Origin: Bradyrhizobium sp. Ce-3
GTDB taxonomy: Bacteria; Pseudomonadota; Alphaproteobacteria; Rhizobiales; Xanthobacteraceae
NCBI RefSeq assembly: GCF_022835695.1
Contig: NZ_BQUV01000012.1
Span: 124,001 to 188,000, forward strand
DNA: 64,000 nt
Reading direction: 5' to 3'
In this document: piece by piece, positions 32,303 through 41,380 of the stretch
How positions within the stretch are numbered: position 1 is the first letter of the stretch
How the letters are laid out: each line of letters starts with the position of its first letter
Made by a program: the position numbers and the translations under genes
Notes under the pieces: model-generated
Told to the model about the DNA's origin: nothing
Databases searched by the model: none
The model's input: the letters and a program-made list of their open reading frames with translations, nothing else

Positions 32303-32680
32303 ATGAAACGGAAGAATTTCGCCCGCCGGCCGGGCTGCGCGGTCGAGGCGGCGCTCGACCTGATCGACGGCAAATGGAAGGGCGTGATCCTCTATCACCT
32401 GCAGGCCGGCACCCAGCGTTTCGGCGAGTTGCGGCGGCGGATGCCCGGCATCACCCAGCGCATGCTGACCAAGCAGCTGCGGGCGCTCGAGGACGACGGC
32501 CTCGTGACCCGCAAGGTCTACGCCGAGGTGCCGCCGCGGGTCGAATACACGCTCTCCGAACTCGGCGAGAGCCTGCGCCCGGTGATCGATATTCTGAAAG
32601 CCTGGGGCGAGGGCCACCAGGAGCGGCTGTCCTGCGCGCCCGCGCCGGAAGCCGTCGTGAAGAAGAAGCGCGCGGCCTAA
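32303..32680 (+). CDS. HxlR-family transcriptional regulator
   Basis: The 125-residue winged-helix protein matches the HxlR/DUF24 family: RRPGCAVEAALDLIDGKWKG at the N-terminus with the conserved cysteine used as a redox/electrophile sensor in YodB and HypR, then MPGITQRMLTKQLRALEDDGL as the recognition helix region and VEYTLSELGESLRPVI. ATG 32303 matches the family start; the TTG at 32279 is less likely. It is divergent from the quinone-oxidoreductase-like gene and most likely controls it. Confidence 0.88.
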   Translation: MKRKNFARRPGCAVEAALDLIDGKWKGVILYHLQAGTQRFGELRRRMPGITQRMLTKQLRALEDDGLVTRKVYAEVPPRVEYTLSELGESLRPVIDILKAWGEGHQERLSCAPAPEAVVKKKRAA

Positions 32681-32708
32681 AGCGAACCGAGCGGCGGGCT
32701 CTGCTTCA

Positions 32709-32734
32709 CCTCTCCCCGTAAGAACGGGGCGAGG
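32709..32734. repeat. short inverted repeat after the HxlR gene
   Basis: cctctccccgt (32709-32719) and acggggcgagg (32724-32734) pair with one mismatch around a 4-base loop. It could terminate the HxlR transcript; the sequence type is common between genes in this genus (from recollection). Confidence 0.5.
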
Positions 32735-32845
32735 GAGCGCGGTGCGGTCGTGGTCGCCATTCGGCCGATCCCATCACGCGCAGAGGCATATCGAGCGAAG
32801 TGGGTGCCGTTCGCGTGACGACGCCGCCTCTGGCAAACGCACAAT

Positions 32846-32874
32846 GAAAACGGCCGGAGCGATGCCCCGGCCGT
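32846..32874 (-). terminator. rho-independent terminator of the porin gene
   Basis: On the minus strand the stem acggccgg / ccggccgt is followed by tttt (complement of 32846-32849), 30 bases after the porin stop. Confidence 0.75.
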
Positions 32875-32904
32875 CTGCTTGTTGTCGGCGCTACTCTGAT
32901 CGCG

Positions 32905-34503
32905 TCAGAACGCAACCTGCGTGCGCAGCGCGACCGCGTCGAACTTCGAGCCGGCATCCGCGGTCGAGGTCGACGAGACCTGCTTGGCGACGTCGCCGTG
33001 CAGATAGTTCAGCATGAAGCGGACGTTGTTGTTGACGTACCAGTTCAGCGCGGCGGTGTAGACGGTCTGCCGTCCGCCGGCGACGCCGACGGCCTGGCCG
33101 ACCTGGTCGTTGAGGTTCATCTGGCTGACCCGGCCGGCGATTTCCCAGGCGCCGATGCCGCCGCCGGCGAGCGAGAACGGATCATGCGGCTTGATCCCGC
33201 TGTAGGAGGCCGTTGACGGGTTGTAGGCGTGGTTCTCGCCGGTCAGCACGTAGCCGACCTGCGCGTAGCCGCCGTCGAATTTCAGGCTCGGCGCGCCGAA
33301 CGGCGGCAGCCCGGTATTCGCAGTGCGATCGACATTGAACCAGTAGTATTCGCCTTGTGCGATGAACGAGCCGTAGGTCGCCGCCGCCTCGACGCCGTAG
33401 ACCTGGGCGCCTGAGACGTTGGCGATCGCACCGGTCGAGATCAATGTCGTCGGATCGATGCGCAGCTCGGGCCGGTCGCTCAGCGTCAACGTCTGCGCCT
33501 GCGTCAGCTGGTTGCGCGGCGGCTGCACCAGCCATTCGGCATCGGCGCCGATATGCACCGAATAGTCCTTGCCGCTGATCGGATTGCCGGCGACGCGGAC
33601 CACCGCGCCATACTGCTCGGATGATCCGGCCGGGGTGACGCTGGAGGCCGAATGAATCTGGCCGGTGGTCGGTCCGGTGGCATAGCCGCCGAGCCAGAGC
33701 TGGTCGTTCCACCAGCGGGTGCCGATCGCGGAACGGAAGTCGCCGGCCGCGACGTTCTGCGCGATGATGCCGGCCGAGGCGCGCTCCATGAACAGGATGT
33801 CGTTGGAGCTGGTCGATTCGTCCATGGTCCAGAGCAGGTCCATGATGCCGCCTTCGATCGCCATCTTGCCACCGAACGGCTTCAGGCCGGTGTAGCTCAG
33901 ATAGGCATTCTCGACGCCGGAGGTGCCGCCGCCGGGCAGCGATCCCGCCGCTGCGCCTCCGAAGCCATCGGACGAGCCGCCGAAGTCGTAGATCAGCGCG
34001 TAATTCCAGTCGCCGAAGAATTTTCCGACGATGCCGATACGCGCGCGGCGCAGATTCTCGCCGCTGTCGAGCTTCTGCGGAGAGGTCGCCGCGGTGTTCG
34101 GACGATAGTCGTAGCCGCCGACATCCCAGTGCACGCGGCTGGTGATCGCAACGCAGTTCTGTTCGTCCGCGGTGCAGATCGTCGGCCGGTTGTTCGGCAT
34201 CGTCACCACGACGCCGGACGGCGCGACCGGGCCCTTGACCGGGATCGCGGCGTTCGCGCTTGCGACCCGCGCGGCCTTGGCATCGGCCGCCTTCGCGTTG
34301 GCATTTGCGCTGGCCGCGGTCGCGGTGTTGGCATTGGTCTGCTTCTGCAGTTTATCGAGCTTCTGCTCGAGCATCTTCAGCTGCTGCTTGAGCAGCGCGA
34401 TCTCGGCATCACTGCCGCCGCCGGCCGATTGCGAATAGGCCGGCGAGGCGGCGAGTGCCCCCGCAAGCCCGATGGCGATTGCACCAACTTTTGTCGCACC
34501 CAT
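32905..34503 (-). CDS. OprO/OprP-like outer-membrane porin
   Basis: The 532-residue protein has a Sec signal peptide (MGATKVGAIAIGLAGALAAS, then PAYSQS), a short coiled coil IALLKQQLKMLEQKLDKLQ, an Ala/Asn/Lys-rich linker, then a beta-rich porin domain with RRARIGIVGKFFGDWNYALI and the C-terminal aromatic residue (VAF) used for outer-membrane insertion. This order matches the phosphate-selective porin O/P family, trimeric channels often for anions. Substrate specificity cannot be read from sequence. ATG 34503 places the signal peptide correctly; the in-frame extension upstream does not. Confidence 0.88.
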   Translation of the reverse strand: MGATKVGAIAIGLAGALAASPAYSQSAGGGSDAEIALLKQQLKMLEQKLDKLQKQTNANTATAASANANAKAADAKAARVASANAAIPVKGPVAPSGVVVTMPNNRPTICTADEQNCVAITSRVHWDVGGYDYRPNTAATSPQKLDSGENLRRARIGIVGKFFGDWNYALIYDFGGSSDGFGGAAAGSLPGGGTSGVENAYLSYTGLKPFGGKMAIEGGIMDLLWTMDESTSSNDILFMERASAGIIAQNVAAGDFRSAIGTRWWNDQLWLGGYATGPTTGQIHSASSVTPAGSSEQYGAVVRVAGNPISGKDYSVHIGADAEWLVQPPRNQLTQAQTLTLSDRPELRIDPTTLISTGAIANVSGAQVYGVEAAATYGSFIAQGEYYWFNVDRTANTGLPPFGAPSLKFDGGYAQVGYVLTGENHAYNPSTASYSGIKPHDPFSLAGGGIGAWEIAGRVSQMNLNDQVGQAVGVAGGRQTVYTAALNWYVNNNVRFMLNYLHGDVAKQVSSTSTADAGSKFDAVALRTQVAF

Positions 34504-34794
34504 TGTGCACCCCTGTTGTGTTTGACTTCCCCACTCACTCACCAAAGCGTCCTAGGAGTTGAACGTGACTGACGCACGACAGCGCTTTCCAGGCATCGCA
34601 GTTCCGCTTGTTGTCCGCAGGCAACAGGCGGAGCAGCGCAGTGAGATGACAGCCATCATAGAAGTTTGGCGGGGCGCTTCAACGCGGCAGCCGCGGGTTT
34701 TGCACCGGTCCGGCGGGGGGCGTTTATCCGGCCGGGCGCCCTTCAATTGCCCAGCGAACACGCCTATATTCCGGCGTTTCCTCGAGAGGTGAGA

Positions 34795-36207
34795 ATGCTC
34801 CGACCTGTCCGCTTTGCTGCCATATCCGCTCTGTGCACGTTGGCTTTCATGGGGACACTTTCCCCGGCCGCAGCCCAGGACCGCCGCGTGCCGTCCTCGC
34901 AGGCCGAGCTGCAGCTATCCTATGCGCCGATCGTGCAGCGAGTTCAGCCGGCGGTGGTCAATGTCTACGCCGCCAAGACGGTGCAGAGCCGCAATCCGTT
35001 CCTGGATGACCCGATTTTCCGCCGCTTTTTCGGCGTGCCGGGGCAGCAGCCCGAGCAGATGCAGCGCTCGCTCGGCTCCGGCGTCATGGTCGATGCGTCG
35101 GGCCTCGTGGTCACAAACAATCACGTGATCGAAGGCGCCGACCAGGTGAAGGTCTCGCTCGCCGACAAGCGCGAATATGAGGCCGAGATCGTGCTGAAGG
35201 ACAGCCGCACCGACCTTGCGGTGCTACGGCTGAAGGGCACCAACAAGGAGAAGTTCGCCACGCTCGACTTCGCCAATTCCGACCAGCTCCAGGTCGGTGA
35301 CGTCGTGCTCGCGATCGGCAATCCGTTCGGCGTCGGCCAGACCGTGACGCATGGCATCATCTCGGCGCTGGCGCGCACTCAAGTCGGGATCACGGATTAT
35401 CAATTCTTCATTCAGACCGACGCCGCGATCAATCCCGGCAATTCCGGCGGCGCGCTGGTCGACATGACCGGCCGGCTCGCCGGCATCAACACCGCGATCT
35501 TCTCGCGCTCCGGCGGCTCGCAGGGCATCGGCTTTGCGATCCCGGCCAACATGGTGCGGGTGGTGGTGGCCTCCGCCAAGAGCGGCGGCAAGAATGTGAA
35601 GCGGCCATGGCTCGGTGCGCGGCTGCAGGCGGTGACGCCGGAGATCGCGGAGACGCTGGGGCTGAAGCTGCCGACCGGCGCACTGGTCGCCAATGTCGCG
35701 CCGAACAGCCCCGCGGCGAAGGCCGGGCTCAAGCTCTCCGACCTGATCGTCGGGATCGACGGCACGGCGATCGACGATCCCAACGCGTTCGACTATCGTT
35801 TCGCCACCCGTCCGCTCGGCGGCAACGCCGAGATCGAGGTGCAACGCGCCGGCAAGCCGGTGAAGCTCACGGTGCCGCTGGAGACCGCGCCCGATACCAA
35901 CCGCGACGAGATCGTGCTGACCGCGCGCTCGCCGTTCCAGGGCGCCAGGGTCGCCAACATCTCGCCGGCGCTGGCCGACGAGCTGCATCTCGACGCCGGT
36001 GCCGAGGGCGTCGTCGTGACCGAGCTCGCCGATGACGGCACCGCAGCCAATGTCGGCTTCCAGAAGGGCGACATCATCCTCGCCGTCAACAATGAGAAGA
36101 TCGTGCGAACCAGCGACCTCGACAAGGTATCGAAGGGCGGCTCGCGGGTCTGGCGCATCACGCTGGTGCGCGGCGGCCAGCAGATCAACGTGACGCTCGG
36201 CGGATGA
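34795..36207 (+). CDS. periplasmic Deg/HtrA-type serine protease
   Basis: The 470-residue protein is a DegP/DegQ-type protease-chaperone for misfolded envelope proteins. A signal peptide ending at LSPAAAQD is followed by the trypsin-like domain, with catalytic His in VVTNNHVIEGAD, Asp in SRTDLAVLRL and Ser in NPGNSGGALVD. Two PDZ domains follow (about 275-370 and 385-470). ATG 34795 has gagaggtgag just upstream. Its end is 19 bases before rarA. DegQ or DegP orthology is not resolved. Confidence 0.92.
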   Translation: MLRPVRFAAISALCTLAFMGTLSPAAAQDRRVPSSQAELQLSYAPIVQRVQPAVVNVYAAKTVQSRNPFLDDPIFRRFFGVPGQQPEQMQRSLGSGVMVDASGLVVTNNHVIEGADQVKVSLADKREYEAEIVLKDSRTDLAVLRLKGTNKEKFATLDFANSDQLQVGDVVLAIGNPFGVGQTVTHGIISALARTQVGITDYQFFIQTDAAINPGNSGGALVDMTGRLAGINTAIFSRSGGSQGIGFAIPANMVRVVVASAKSGGKNVKRPWLGARLQAVTPEIAETLGLKLPTGALVANVAPNSPAAKAGLKLSDLIVGIDGTAIDDPNAFDYRFATRPLGGNAEIEVQRAGKPVKLTVPLETAPDTNRDEIVLTARSPFQGARVANISPALADELHLDAGAEGVVVTELADDGTAANVGFQKGDIILAVNNEKIVRTSDLDKVSKGGSRVWRITLVRGGQQINVTLGG

Positions 36208-36226
36208 GCCCCAAGGTGAACCGCAA

Positions 36227-37561
36227 GTGAGCCCGAAGCAACCGCGCGAGGCCAGCAATCTCTTTGCTGCGGCGGGGATGGAGCAGGACGCGCCACACCC
36301 GCTGCCGGACCGGTTGCGCCCGCGCACGCTGGCCGACGTCGTCGGCCAGGATCACATCCTCGGCCCCGACGGCGCGCTGACCCGCATGCTGGAGACGCGC
36401 ACGCTCGGCTCGCTGGTGTTCTGGGGCCCGCCCGGCACCGGCAAGACGACCGTGGCGCGGCTGCTGGCCGACGCCACCGAGCTGCATTTCGAGCAGATCT
36501 CCGCGGTGTTCTCCGGCGTCGCTGACCTGAAGAAGGCGTTCGATGCCGCGCGGGCCCGCCGCGAGACCGGAAAGGGCACGCTGCTGTTCGTCGACGAGGT
36601 GCACCGGTTCAACCGCGCGCAGCAGGATTCCTTCCTGCCCGTGATGGAGGACGGCACCGTGGTGCTGGTCGGCGCCACCACGGAGAACCCGTCCTTCGAG
36701 CTCAACGCGGCGCTCTTGTCGCGCGCCCGCGTGCTGGTGTTTCACTCGCTCGACACCGCGGCGATCGAAAAACTGTTCGCCAATGCCGAGAAGATCGAAG
36801 GCAAGGCGCTGCCGCTCGATGCGGAGGCGCGTGCGGTGCTGGTGCGAATGGCCGACGGCGACGGCCGCGCCTCGCTGACATTGGCCGAGGAGGTCTGGCG
36901 CGCCGCGCGCAAGGGCGAGGTGTTCAATGCCGAGCAGCTGCAGGACATCCTGCAGCGCCGCGCGCCGATCTACGACAAATCGGCCGACGGGCATTACAAT
37001 CTGATCTCGGCGCTGCATAAGTCGGTGCGCGGCTCCGATCCTGATGCGGCGCTGTATTATCTGGCGCGGATGCTCGATGCCGGCGAGGATCCGCTGTTCC
37101 TCGCGCGGCGCGTGGTGCGGATGGCGGTCGAGGACATCGGTCTCGCCGATCCGCAGGCGCTGGCGGTCTGCAACGCCGCCAAGGACGCCTATGATTTCCT
37201 GGGCTCGCCCGAGGGCGAGCTCGCGATCGCGCAGGCCGTGGTCTATCTCGCCACCGCGCCGAAATCGAACGCGGTCTACACCGCGTTTGGCGCCGCGATG
37301 CAGACTGCGAAGCAGGGCGGCTCACTGCTGCCGCCGAAGCACATCCTGAATTCGCCGACCAAGCTGATGAAGTCGGAAGGCTACGGCTCGGGCTATCAAT
37401 ACGATCACGATGCGCCCGACGCGTTCTCCGGTCAGGACTATTTCCCGGAAGCGCTGGGCCGCCAGACCTTCTACGATCCGCCCGACCGCGGCTTCGAGCG
37501 CGAGATCCGCAAGCGGCTGGATTACTGGAGCAGGCTGCGCAAGGAGCGCGGCGGGAGCTAG
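36227..37561 (+). CDS. rarA: replication-associated recombination protein A (MgsA/RarA AAA+ ATPase)
   Basis: The 444-residue AAA+ ATPase is related to clamp loaders and RuvB and acts at stalled replication forks. Walker A GPPGTGKTTVARLLAD, Walker B LLFVDEVHRFNRAQQDSFLP, sensor 1 LVGATTENPSFELN and the C-terminal tetramer domain (SGYQYDHDAPDAFSGQDYFP) are present. The start is GTG 36227, which gives the SNLFAAAG N-terminus of the family; ATG 36278 is too far in. The stop TAG is the first codon of a sequence shared with the IS5-like right end at 42173, so the 3' boundary is an insertion junction. Confidence 0.93.
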   Translation: MSPKQPREASNLFAAAGMEQDAPHPLPDRLRPRTLADVVGQDHILGPDGALTRMLETRTLGSLVFWGPPGTGKTTVARLLADATELHFEQISAVFSGVADLKKAFDAARARRETGKGTLLFVDEVHRFNRAQQDSFLPVMEDGTVVLVGATTENPSFELNAALLSRARVLVFHSLDTAAIEKLFANAEKIEGKALPLDAEARAVLVRMADGDGRASLTLAEEVWRAARKGEVFNAEQLQDILQRRAPIYDKSADGHYNLISALHKSVRGSDPDAALYYLARMLDAGEDPLFLARRVVRMAVEDIGLADPQALAVCNAAKDAYDFLGSPEGELAIAQAVVYLATAPKSNAVYTAFGAAMQTAKQGGSLLPPKHILNSPTKLMKSEGYGSGYQYDHDAPDAFSGQDYFPEALGRQTFYDPPDRGFEREIRKRLDYWSRLRKERGGS

Positions 37562-37577
37562 GCCGCGTACTCATAAA
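37559..37577. mobile_element. IS5-type end fragment after rarA
   Basis: The 19 bases beginning taggccgcgtactc then ataaa match the sequence at the transposase stop codon (42173-42191) with one mismatch. No transposase accompanies it here, so it is a left-over end of an IS5-family element of the same kind. Confidence 0.6.
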
Positions 37578-37615
37578 CTCGTCAGTTCCGCTGATGAACA
37601 GTCCGCTCGGACCAA

Positions 37616-38557
37616 TCAGTTCACTCCAACCAGCGCCTTACAGACCTCCCGGCTGGCCTCTTGGAATAACTTGACAGCACCTCCGGCCCGTCGTCCCTTC
37701 AAGGTGATTGAGGCTATCGGGGCGGAAGTATCGCCAAGATCGACGTTCAGCGCGCGCAGCCATGCGCTACTCGATCGCATTCTCAGTATCTGCATCGGCA
37801 ACAGGGTTATAAATCGGCTGCTCGCCAGCAGATTCAACCGCATGTAGATTGAAATCGTGGTGACGGTCGTTGGCGGAAGCGGCAGGTTATGGCGTCGAAA
37901 TAGCTCGACCCCGGTACGCCCCAAAAAAGAATCGGGCGGCGAGAGCGTCCATTGCTCTTGCATAAGTTCTGCGAGCTTCAACTTCTTCCTCGATCGCAGG
38001 AGCGGATGCCGTCGCTCCGCCATCACCGCAAGGGAGGATCTAAACAGCACCTCCGCGGACAGGTCATCGGCGACAGGCAACGGCGCCCAGCGCGTGATGG
38101 CCAGATCGAGCATTCTCTGGCGCAGAGCATGCTCCAGCGCATCCCGATCACCTATCGTGATATGATACCTGATGCCTGGATATCTGCGGACGAGATGTCC
38201 GATAATTTCTGTAACGATCGCGGTGACCGGCTCGGTTGTACCGATCGCAACGAGCCCTTGCGCCGGATCCGACCTTTGCACAATGTCGGCAACACCCAGC
38301 TTTATTTCGTCGAAAGCGACGCGCGTGCGATCGACAAGAAGGCGACCACACTCAGTGAGTTCAACCCCGCGCGAGGTGCGATCCAGCAGCGCAGCGCCGA
38401 CGGCGTGCTCCATGTCGGTGATGGCCTTGGAGATCGCCGGCTGCGACAATCCAAGACGGTGAGACGCTTTGGCCATGCTGCCGACCTCTGCGACAGTCTG
38501 GAGCGTATGCAGATCCTTGAGGCGCAGGCGTCGGCCGATGCGGTCCTGCCACTGCAT
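37616..38557 (-). CDS. LysR-family transcriptional regulator
   Basis: The 313-residue regulator has the LysR helix-turn-helix at residues about 15-75 (LHTLQTVAEVGSMAKASHRL, SQPAISKAI, ALLDRTSRGVELTECG) and an effector-binding domain. It is divergent from a Bug-type binding-protein gene 129 bases away, which it probably controls. Two copies of gttatagc in the intergenic region are candidate binding sites. Confidence 0.92.
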   Translation of the reverse strand: MQWQDRIGRRLRLKDLHTLQTVAEVGSMAKASHRLGLSQPAISKAITDMEHAVGAALLDRTSRGVELTECGRLLVDRTRVAFDEIKLGVADIVQRSDPAQGLVAIGTTEPVTAIVTEIIGHLVRRYPGIRYHITIGDRDALEHALRQRMLDLAITRWAPLPVADDLSAEVLFRSSLAVMAERRHPLLRSRKKLKLAELMQEQWTLSPPDSFLGRTGVELFRRHNLPLPPTTVTTISIYMRLNLLASSRFITLLPMQILRMRSSSAWLRALNVDLGDTSAPIASITLKGRRAGGAVKLFQEASREVCKALVGVN

Positions 38558-38572
38558 GAGTATTCACCTCAC

Positions 38573-38611
38573 GTTATAGCCCGATAGGGAATTGCGATTT
38601 TGGGTTATAGC
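38573..38611. promoter_or_regulatory. paired gttatagc motifs, candidate LysR operator
   Basis: gttatagc occurs at 38573-38580 and again at 38604-38611, a centre-to-centre distance of 31 bp or three helical turns, within the divergent promoter region. Function is inferred. Confidence 0.4.
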
Positions 38612-38686
38612 GTTGTTGCCTCAGGATAGCGAGATGGAAAGCCGGCCGGTTCATTGCGTTGCTGTCCGAAGCACATGGAGAACGCC

Positions 38687-39652
38687 ATGCAGCTTTACTC
38701 GCGTCGCGCCATACTGGGCGGGTTTTCGGCTCTGGCTCTTCCTTTACCCGTTGTTGCTGCTGACCAGCCGCTGAAGATCGTATTTCCATTCGCGCCTGGC
38801 GGGTCGGGAGATTCGATCGCCCGGCTGTTCGCCGAGCAACTCCATAGCAGGCTCGGGAAGGTGGCCATCGTGGAGAACCTTGCTGGCGCTGGCGGGCGCA
38901 TCGGCGCTCAGGCGGTCAAGAATGCCGCACCAAGCGAGGAGACAGTGCTGTTTGCTTCCGCTTCCCAATTCACACTTCAGCCGCATCTCTTCAGGAGCCT
39001 GGGATACGATGCAGAGCGTGATTTTGTGCCTCTTTCGCAGGTGATGACGGTGGATCTGGCTCTGGCGGTCAGCGGGAAGCTGCCCATCCATTCGGCGCAT
39101 GAGCTCATCGACTGGATGAAGGCCAATCCCGCACAAGCCGTGTACGGCTCGCCCGGAGCGGGTACGGCACCTCATTTTATCTGCGGCGAGTTTGGCCGGA
39201 TCACAAGCCTGAACCTGCGCCATACGCCCTACAAGGGTACGCCCGCTGCCCTCCCGGATGTGCTGGCCGGCCGGGTCCCGATGTATATGGCGTTTGTTTC
39301 CGAACTCCTGGAGCAGCACCGGGATGGTGGCATACGCATCATCGCCACCGCAGCCGCCGCTCGATCCTCCTTCCTGCCCCAAACCGCGACGCTCAAGGAG
39401 AGCGGGATCGATATCGACGCGGCCGGGTGGTTCGCATTCTATGCGCCTGCCCATTCCTCGCGTCAGTTCGTTGAGCGCCTGGGCAAGGAGATCATTGCAA
39501 TCGGGAGCGATCCCGAAATGCGCGCAAAGATTCATGCCATGGGCTGCGAGCCGACAGGAACGACATCGGACGAGCTTAAACATATCCAGCGTGCCGAGTT
39601 CGAACGCTGGGGACCGATCGTCAGGGCGTCAGGATTCCCGATCGAGGACTAA
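38687..39652 (+). CDS. Bug-type tripartite tricarboxylate transporter substrate-binding protein
   Basis: The 321-residue periplasmic protein belongs to the Bug/TctC family: VFPFAPGGSGDSIARLFAEQL near the N-terminus is its hallmark, and APHFICGEFGRITSLNLRHT and YKGTPAALPDVLAGRVPMYM are also typical. The N-terminus MQLYSRRAILGGFSALALPL is a signal peptide with a twin arginine. ATG 38687 follows ggag. No TctA/TctB membrane genes are adjacent, so it is an orphan binder, possibly used for sensing. A methyltransferase gene starts eight bases after its stop. Confidence 0.9.
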   Translation: MQLYSRRAILGGFSALALPLPVVAADQPLKIVFPFAPGGSGDSIARLFAEQLHSRLGKVAIVENLAGAGGRIGAQAVKNAAPSEETVLFASASQFTLQPHLFRSLGYDAERDFVPLSQVMTVDLALAVSGKLPIHSAHELIDWMKANPAQAVYGSPGAGTAPHFICGEFGRITSLNLRHTPYKGTPAALPDVLAGRVPMYMAFVSELLEQHRDGGIRIIATAAAARSSFLPQTATLKESGIDIDAAGWFAFYAPAHSSRQFVERLGKEIIAIGSDPEMRAKIHAMGCEPTGTTSDELKHIQRAEFERWGPIVRASGFPIED

Positions 39653-39660
39653 AGCGGCAC

Positions 39661-40674
39661 ATGACCACCGATCCCCGCGAAAAGTTGTTGGACCTTGTTC
39701 AATCGCACCGCGTGACGGCTGTGATCTATGTCGCTGCCAGGCTGGGCCTTGCCGAATTGCTGCGCGACGGACCGCGAACGGTCGAAGAGCTCGCGAATAG
39801 AACTCACGCGGACTTGGACGCACTGGCCCGTTTGCTCGTCGCTCTCTCGACCGTCGGCATTTGCTCTCGCGTCGGCGAAGGCCGCTACGTGCTGACCGAA
39901 CTCGGGGCCGGACTCGACGGTGCTGCTGAACGATCATGCAAGAACTGGGTCATCTTTGAAGGCTCCATGCTGGTCAAGAGGTGGGATGGTCTTCTGGATT
40001 CGATCATGTCGGGGAAGACGGCTGCCCAACTCCAGGACGTCGACGACAATTTCGATCTGATGGCGCGCACGCCAGAGCATGTGCGGATATTCAATGACGC
40101 GATGGCGGACCTGACACGGCTGGTCACGCACGATCTGCTGCAGGCCTACGACTTTGGCACGGTCTCTCACTTGATGGATGTCGGAGGCGGCTCCGGGGAA
40201 CTCATGGGCGCCGTGGCGAGAGAATACTCGAATATCAAAGGAACGGTTTTCGATCTTCCGAGATGCGCCGAGGCCGCCAACCAGCATTTCGGGCACCTCG
40301 GAATCTCCGACCGCGTCGACTTTGTTGCAGGCGATTTCTTTCACGCGGTGCCTGCGGTGGCCGACGCGATCATGCTGAAAAGCATTATTCACGACTGGGA
40401 TGATGCGCGCAGCCGCATCATTTTGGGAAACTGCCGCAAAGCGCTTCCCCAAAAAGGTAGACTGCTATTGGTCGAACGTGCGATGCCGGAATTGCCTGGT
40501 AACGATGACGCGGGCAGGTCGTGCGCGATGAGCGATTTAAACATGCTGCGCGGTCCAGGTGGACGGGAACGGACGGAAAGGGAATATTGCCGGCTCCTGA
40601 CCGAGAGCGGCTTCCGTCCCATCGCGGTTCTCCGCGCCGGCCGCTTCAATCTGATCGAGTCGCGGCATTGTTGA
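39661..40674 (+). CDS. SAM-dependent O-methyltransferase (Methyltransf_2 family)
   Basis: The 337-residue protein has an N-terminal winged-helix dimerisation domain (about 15-90) and a C-terminal SAM domain with MDVGGGSGELMGAVAREY as motif I. The catalytic His lies in SIIHDWDDARSRIIL. This is the acetylserotonin/hydroxyneurosporene O-methyltransferase family, so the substrate is probably a hydroxylated aromatic or polyene. It sits eight bases behind the Bug-type gene and should be co-transcribed with it. The exact substrate is unknown. Confidence 0.88.
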   Translation: MTTDPREKLLDLVQSHRVTAVIYVAARLGLAELLRDGPRTVEELANRTHADLDALARLLVALSTVGICSRVGEGRYVLTELGAGLDGAAERSCKNWVIFEGSMLVKRWDGLLDSIMSGKTAAQLQDVDDNFDLMARTPEHVRIFNDAMADLTRLVTHDLLQAYDFGTVSHLMDVGGGSGELMGAVAREYSNIKGTVFDLPRCAEAANQHFGHLGISDRVDFVAGDFFHAVPAVADAIMLKSIIHDWDDARSRIILGNCRKALPQKGRLLLVERAMPELPGNDDAGRSCAMSDLNMLRGPGGRERTEREYCRLLTESGFRPIAVLRAGRFNLIESRHC

Positions 40675-40689
40675 TACTTGGAAAGTAAT

Positions 40690-41202
40690 TCACTTTGCTC
40701 GCTTCCAGGTCACATCGACATTTTCTCCGCTCGGAGGGCGAATGGTCAGTGTGAGTTGATCCCCAGTGATCGTAACGAAGCGCTTCTGATCTGACCCGTT
40801 CCAGTTGGGAAAGGAGCTACCTTCAACATGGATTGCGATGCTGCGGTCTGCCTCATTCACGGTGTACGTCCCGAAGTAGGTCTGGGTCCCATTAGCTGTT
40901 GTTTCATTTTCTTCCGGAGTACCGCGCCACAGCGCATTGCTTTTGTATTTGGCGCGGTCTGGGCGCATGACCGTGATGATGTATCGCCCACCTGCATCAA
41001 AAATGGCCATTCCCGCTGGGCTCTCTCCGAATTGCCGCAACATGGTGCCATCGTTTTTCTTCTGCTCCCAGGATGCCGCGATCCATGTTCCGACGAGGCC
41101 TTCCTTCATCGATGGCTGCTGCCCGGCGGCGCTATTTGCATGCAAGGACAGCCCGAAAGCCGCGACCATGCACGCTCCAAGAACTCTACGGTGCGTCCTC
41201 AT
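40690..41202 (-). CDS. exported lipocalin-like domain protein
   Basis: The 170-residue protein has a signal peptide (MRTHRRVLGACMVAAFGLSL, cleavage near AAGQ) and a domain of the bacterial lipocalin-like type: LVGTWIAASWEQKKNDGTML, PAGMAIFDAGGRYIITVMRP, GTYTVNEADRSIAIHVEGSS. The ATG at 41202 has ggaggag right upstream. It converges on the O-methyltransferase gene, with 15 bases between. Function unknown; such proteins may bind small hydrophobic molecules. Confidence 0.8.
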   Translation of the reverse strand: MRTHRRVLGACMVAAFGLSLHANSAAGQQPSMKEGLVGTWIAASWEQKKNDGTMLRQFGESPAGMAIFDAGGRYIITVMRPDRAKYKSNALWRGTPEENETTANGTQTYFGTYTVNEADRSIAIHVEGSSFPNWNGSDQKRFVTITGDQLTLTIRPPSGENVDVTWKRAK

Positions 41203-41380
41203 GTCTCCTCCGCCTTTCAAGTCGCCAGACTACAGGAATGTAGGTTTGTGAGGGACTGGTTTCCACATTCGGGTCATTTTCGACGCATTTGGCAGAAATT
41301 GAGGACTGGTTGATGTCCGCTCCTGTCCATAAGCGCCGTACCAGGAGCGAGCCAGGATCGTTGCGTTTGGCCCGACTACC

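Noticed and set aside
34559-34792. 77-codon plus-strand frame before the Deg-type protease
   Set aside because: No ribosome binding site or family resemblance; it lies in the divergent promoter region and runs up to the protease start.
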